This document shows, piece after piece, positions 61,433 through 64,000 of a stretch of DNA of 64,000 nt. Made by a program: the position numbers and the translations under genes. Each line of letters opens with the position of its first letter. The stretch's first letter is position 1. The notes beneath the pieces were generated by a model, which was not told where the DNA came from, made no database searches, and worked only from the letters and a program-made list of their open reading frames with translations. This stretch comes from Thiobacillus denitrificans (GTDB lineage Bacteria; Pseudomonadota; Gammaproteobacteria; Burkholderiales; Thiobacillaceae), in NCBI RefSeq assembly GCF_001530125.1, contig NZ_LDUG01000018.1, positions 11,901 through 75,900 of the forward strand, given 5' to 3'.

Positions 61433-64000
61433 TCATTCCGGGTTGGGTTCGAGCGACGCTGTCGAGATGATGGTGGTACGGCGTTCGCGCGTCAGCAGCG
61501 TGTAGGCGACCGGAATGACGAACAGCGTCAGCAGGGTGCCGAGCAGCAGACCGCCGACGATGACCCAGCCGATCGGGGAACGTGATTCCGCCCCGGCGCC
61601 GGTGGCGATGGCGAGCGGCACCGCGCCCAGCACCATCGCGGCGGTGGTCATCAGGATCGGCCGCAGACGCAGGCTGGCCGCCTCGATTACCGCCTCGACC
61701 TTGGGCTTGCCGCGGTCGCGCAGCTGGTTGGCGAATTCGACGATCAGGATACCGTGCTTGGTGATCAGGCCGACCAGCATGATTAGCCCAATCTGGCTGT
61801 AGACGTTGAGGGTGGCGCCGGTGAGCTTCAGCGCCAGGAGCGCGCCGGTGGCGGCGAGCGGCACGGTCAGCAGGATGATGAAGGGGGCGACGAAGCTTTC
61901 GAACTGCGCTGCCAGCACCAGATAAATCACGATCAGCGCCAGTGCAAAGGTGATGGCGAGCGTCTTCCCGGATTCGCCGAATTCACGCGACTGGCCGTCG
62001 AGCGCGGTGTGGGTGCCGGGCGGCAGCGCGTCGGCCGCCGCTTGGTCCATGAAGGCGAGCGCTTCGCCCAGGGTGTAGCCGGGGGCGATGTTGGCCGAAA
62101 TGATCGCCGCGCGCTGGCGATTGAAGTGGTTGAGCTCCTTCGGCGCGACGGTTTCGGTGACGACGACCAGGTTGGACAGCGGCGTCAGGCTGCCCTCCCT
62201 GCCGCGCACATACAGTGCGGTCAGATCCTGCGGCGTGGCGCGCGCGTCGGGGTCGAGCTGGACCACCACGTTGTACTGTTCGCCCGCCTGCTTGAAGCGG
62301 GTGACTTCGCGGCCGCCGAGCAGGGTTTCCAGGGTGCGCCCGATGGTGTCGACGCCGACGCCCATTTGCGCGGCCTTGTCGCGATTGATGTCGACCTTGA
62401 GCTGCGGCTTGTTGAGCTTGAGGTCGGTGTCGGCGTTGGCCAGCCCGGGGTAGGCCCGCACCTTGACCATCAGCGCCTCCACTGCGGTGTCGAGTTCGGC
62501 GTAACTCGGCGCCTGCACCACGAACTGCAGCGGTGGGTTGCGGAAACTCTGCCCGAGCGAGGGCGGGTTGATCGGGAAGGCGAGCACACCCGGCATGCCC
62601 ATGAACATCTGCGGGCCGAGGCTGGCGGTGATGTCCATCTGGCTGCGGCTGCGTTCCTCCCACGGCTTCAGCATGACGAACGACAGCGAGGTGTTGACCG
62701 GGTTGGGGCGCTCCAGGCCAGGTGCCACCACGACGAAGGCGGTATTCACCTCCGGCACGTTCTGATAGATGCCCTCGAGCTGGCGCGCGTACTGGTCGGT
62801 GTACTGCAGGGTCGAGCCTTCGGGCGCCAGCATGAAGCCGATGAAGAAGCCGCGGTCTTCGGTCGGCGCCAGTTCCGATTTCAGCGATTTCAGCAGGCCG
62901 AAGGCGGCGACCGCGACCAGCACGAAGACGCCGGCAACGATCAGCGGGTGCCGCACGACGCGGGTGAGGCCGCGGACATAGCCACCGTTGAGGCCGTTCA
63001 GCATGCGCTCGCCGAAGTTGAAAAACGCGCCGTGGCGGGTTTCGTGGCGCAGCATCCTGCTCGCCATCATCGGCGTCAGCGTCAGCGCGACAAAGCCCGA
63101 CACCAGCGCGGCAGCGGCCACGGTCAGGGCAAATTCGGTGAACAGCTTGCCGGTGTTGCCCTCGGCGAAGGCCAGCGGCGCGAACACCGCGACCAGCGTC
63201 AGCGTCATCGCCACCACCGCGAAGCCGATTTCCTTAGCGCCCTTGATTGCCGCCTCGAACGGCGGCTCGCCGTTCTCGATGTGGCGGTAGATGTTTTCCA
63301 GCATGACGATGGCGTCGTCCACCACCAGACCGATCGCCAGCACCAGCCCCAGCAGGGTCAGCACGTTGATGGTGAAGCCCATCGAATAAAGGAAGATGAA
63401 GGCGCCGATCAGCGACACCGGAATGGTGACGAAGGGGATCAGCGTGGCGCGCCAGTTGCGCAGGAACAGGAAGATGACGGCCACCACCAGCACCATGGCT
63501 TCGAGCATGGTGGTGTAGGCGGCGTCGATCGACTTTTCGATGAAGATCGAGCTGTCGAAGCCGACCTTGAGCTGCATGCCTTCCGGCAGTGCCGCTTCCA
63601 GGCGCGGCAGTTCGGCCTTCACCGCGCGGGCGACTTCCAGCGTGTTGGCGGTCGACTGCTTGACGATGCCGAGACCCACGGCGGCGCGACCGTTGACCCG
63701 CACGATGTTGCGTTCGTCCTCGGCCCCGATTTCGGCGCGGCCGATGTCGGCCAGACGCACCAGCACCCCGCTGCTGTCGCGGATGATGACGCGCTCGAAT
63801 TCGGCCGGGGTTTTGAGGTCGGTTTGGGCCAGCACGGAAAACTCGCGCGTCTGGCTTTCGATGCGGCCGGAGGGCAGCTCGGTGTTCTGGCTTCTGAGCG
63901 CGGTCTCGACGTCCTGCACCGTCACCCCCAGCGCCGCCATACGGGCCGGGTCGAGCCAGATGCGCATGGCGTAGCGGCGCTCGCCGCCGATGATGACCGA
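61433..64000 (-). CDS. RND efflux transporter permease (AcrB/HAE1 type), partial
   Basis: The gene continues past the right edge of the window. The visible part covers about 855 residues, reading in frame from the edge through GGERRYAMRIWLDPARMAALGV. The inner-membrane proton/drug antiporter core is present: GLVVDDAIVMLENIYRH with the paired Asp of helix 4, GFAVVAMTLTLVAVFAPLAF, GFVALTLTPMMASRML, and the helix-10/11 LALIVIYLVLAAQFESF and MLVGLITKHGILIVEF. It is part of a tripartite pump; the membrane-fusion partner presumably lies beyond the window edge. The stop is TGA at 61433. Confidence 0.95.
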   Translation of the reverse strand, partial: SVIIGGERRYAMRIWLDPARMAALGVTVQDVETALRSQNTELPSGRIESQTREFSVLAQTDLKTPAEFERVIIRDSSGVLVRLADIGRAEIGAEDERNIVRVNGRAAVGLGIVKQSTANTLEVARAVKAELPRLEAALPEGMQLKVGFDSSIFIEKSIDAAYTTMLEAMVLVVAVIFLFLRNWRATLIPFVTIPVSLIGAFIFLYSMGFTINVLTLLGLVLAIGLVVDDAIVMLENIYRHIENGEPPFEAAIKGAKEIGFAVVAMTLTLVAVFAPLAFAEGNTGKLFTEFALTVAAAALVSGFVALTLTPMMASRMLRHETRHGAFFNFGERMLNGLNGGYVRGLTRVVRHPLIVAGVFVLVAVAAFGLLKSLKSELAPTEDRGFFIGFMLAPEGSTLQYTDQYARQLEGIYQNVPEVNTAFVVVAPGLERPNPVNTSLSFVMLKPWEERSRSQMDITASLGPQMFMGMPGVLAFPINPPSLGQSFRNPPLQFVVQAPSYAELDTAVEALMVKVRAYPGLANADTDLKLNKPQLKVDINRDKAAQMGVGVDTIGRTLETLLGGREVTRFKQAGEQYNVVVQLDPDARATPQDLTALYVRGREGSLTPLSNLVVVTETVAPKELNHFNRQRAAIISANIAPGYTLGEALAFMDQAAADALPPGTHTALDGQSREFGESGKTLAITFALALIVIYLVLAAQFESFVAPFIILLTVPLAATGALLALKLTGATLNVYSQIGLIMLVGLITKHGILIVEFANQLRDRGKPKVEAVIEAASLRLRPILMTTAAMVLGAVPLAIATGAGAESRSPIGWVIVGGLLLGTLLTLFVIPVAYTLLTRERRTTIISTASLEPNPE

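Overview
The window comes from a GC-rich betaproteobacterium, most likely in or near the Nitrosomonadales (Thiobacillus or Sulfuricella type). The evidence is the gene content: aroQ-accB-accC, System II cytochrome c maturation (resB/ccsB) beside a diheme cytochrome c4, pilMNOPQ-aroK, ubiE-ubiJ-ubiB, phoBR, hda, and a PEP-CTERM/exosortase regulatory block. This placement rests on gene content only. No rRNA, tRNA, CRISPR array, prophage or complete insertion sequence was seen.

Layout. 1-7.2 kb (minus): aroQ-accB-accC, a TlpA-type thioredoxin, ccsB, resB and cytochrome c4. 7.2-9.2 kb: engB and hemB (plus), with a C-rich, triple-hairpin small-RNA candidate on the minus strand between them. 9.3-14.4 kb (plus): an unusual three-gene cassette (FeeM-like N-acyltransferase, E1/ThiF-like adenylyltransferase, nitroreductase-like flavoprotein), then a PEP-CTERM protein and a methyltransferase. 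14.5-25.0 kb (minus): the PEP-CTERM/EPS operon (sugar transferase, PrsK kinase, PrsR sigma54 activator, two tandem PrsT TPR lipoproteins). 25.1-28.0 kb (minus): mrcA and a small conserved gene. 28.2-34.0 kb (plus): pilMNOPQ and aroK. 34.3-40.4 kb (plus): a beta-helix protein, a giant VanZ-like membrane protein, a DHH phosphoesterase and an APS kinase with a degenerate sulfurylase domain. 40.4-44 kb: accessory patch with a VapC-like toxin/antitoxin pair, a Fic protein, a PEP-CTERM ice-binding-like protein and many palindromic repeats. 44-48.5 kb (minus): ubiE-ubiJ-ubiB and a sodium/solute symporter. 48.6-50.7 kb (plus): phoBR behind a Pho box. 50.7-64 kb: nested palindromes, a HIT protein, a giant FAD/Fe-S oxidoreductase, a diguanylate cyclase with a PhnD-like partner, a DUF808 protein, nadA, hda, trx, a small unknown gene and a truncated RND pump.

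The main functional link is cis/trans. Both PEP-CTERM structural genes (12.5 and 43.8 kb) are preceded by a sigma54 -24/-12 promoter, and 96-97 bases further upstream each has a 17-base box of form TGTCGNNNNTTTTTACA. The sigma54 activator PrsR, with an intact GAFTGA loop, is encoded between them. A sigma54-like element also precedes the prs operon. No exosortase gene lies in the window, so the processing enzyme must be encoded elsewhere.

The strongest leads for undescribed biology are the FeeM-like/ThiF/nitroreductase cassette and the CUCCUCCC-loop RNA upstream of hemB. The APS kinase fused to a sulfurylase domain that has lost its HxxH signature is a further lead. Several gene ends (antitoxin, HIT protein, PilQ, UbiB leader, beta-helix leader) have been altered by small palindromic repeats.
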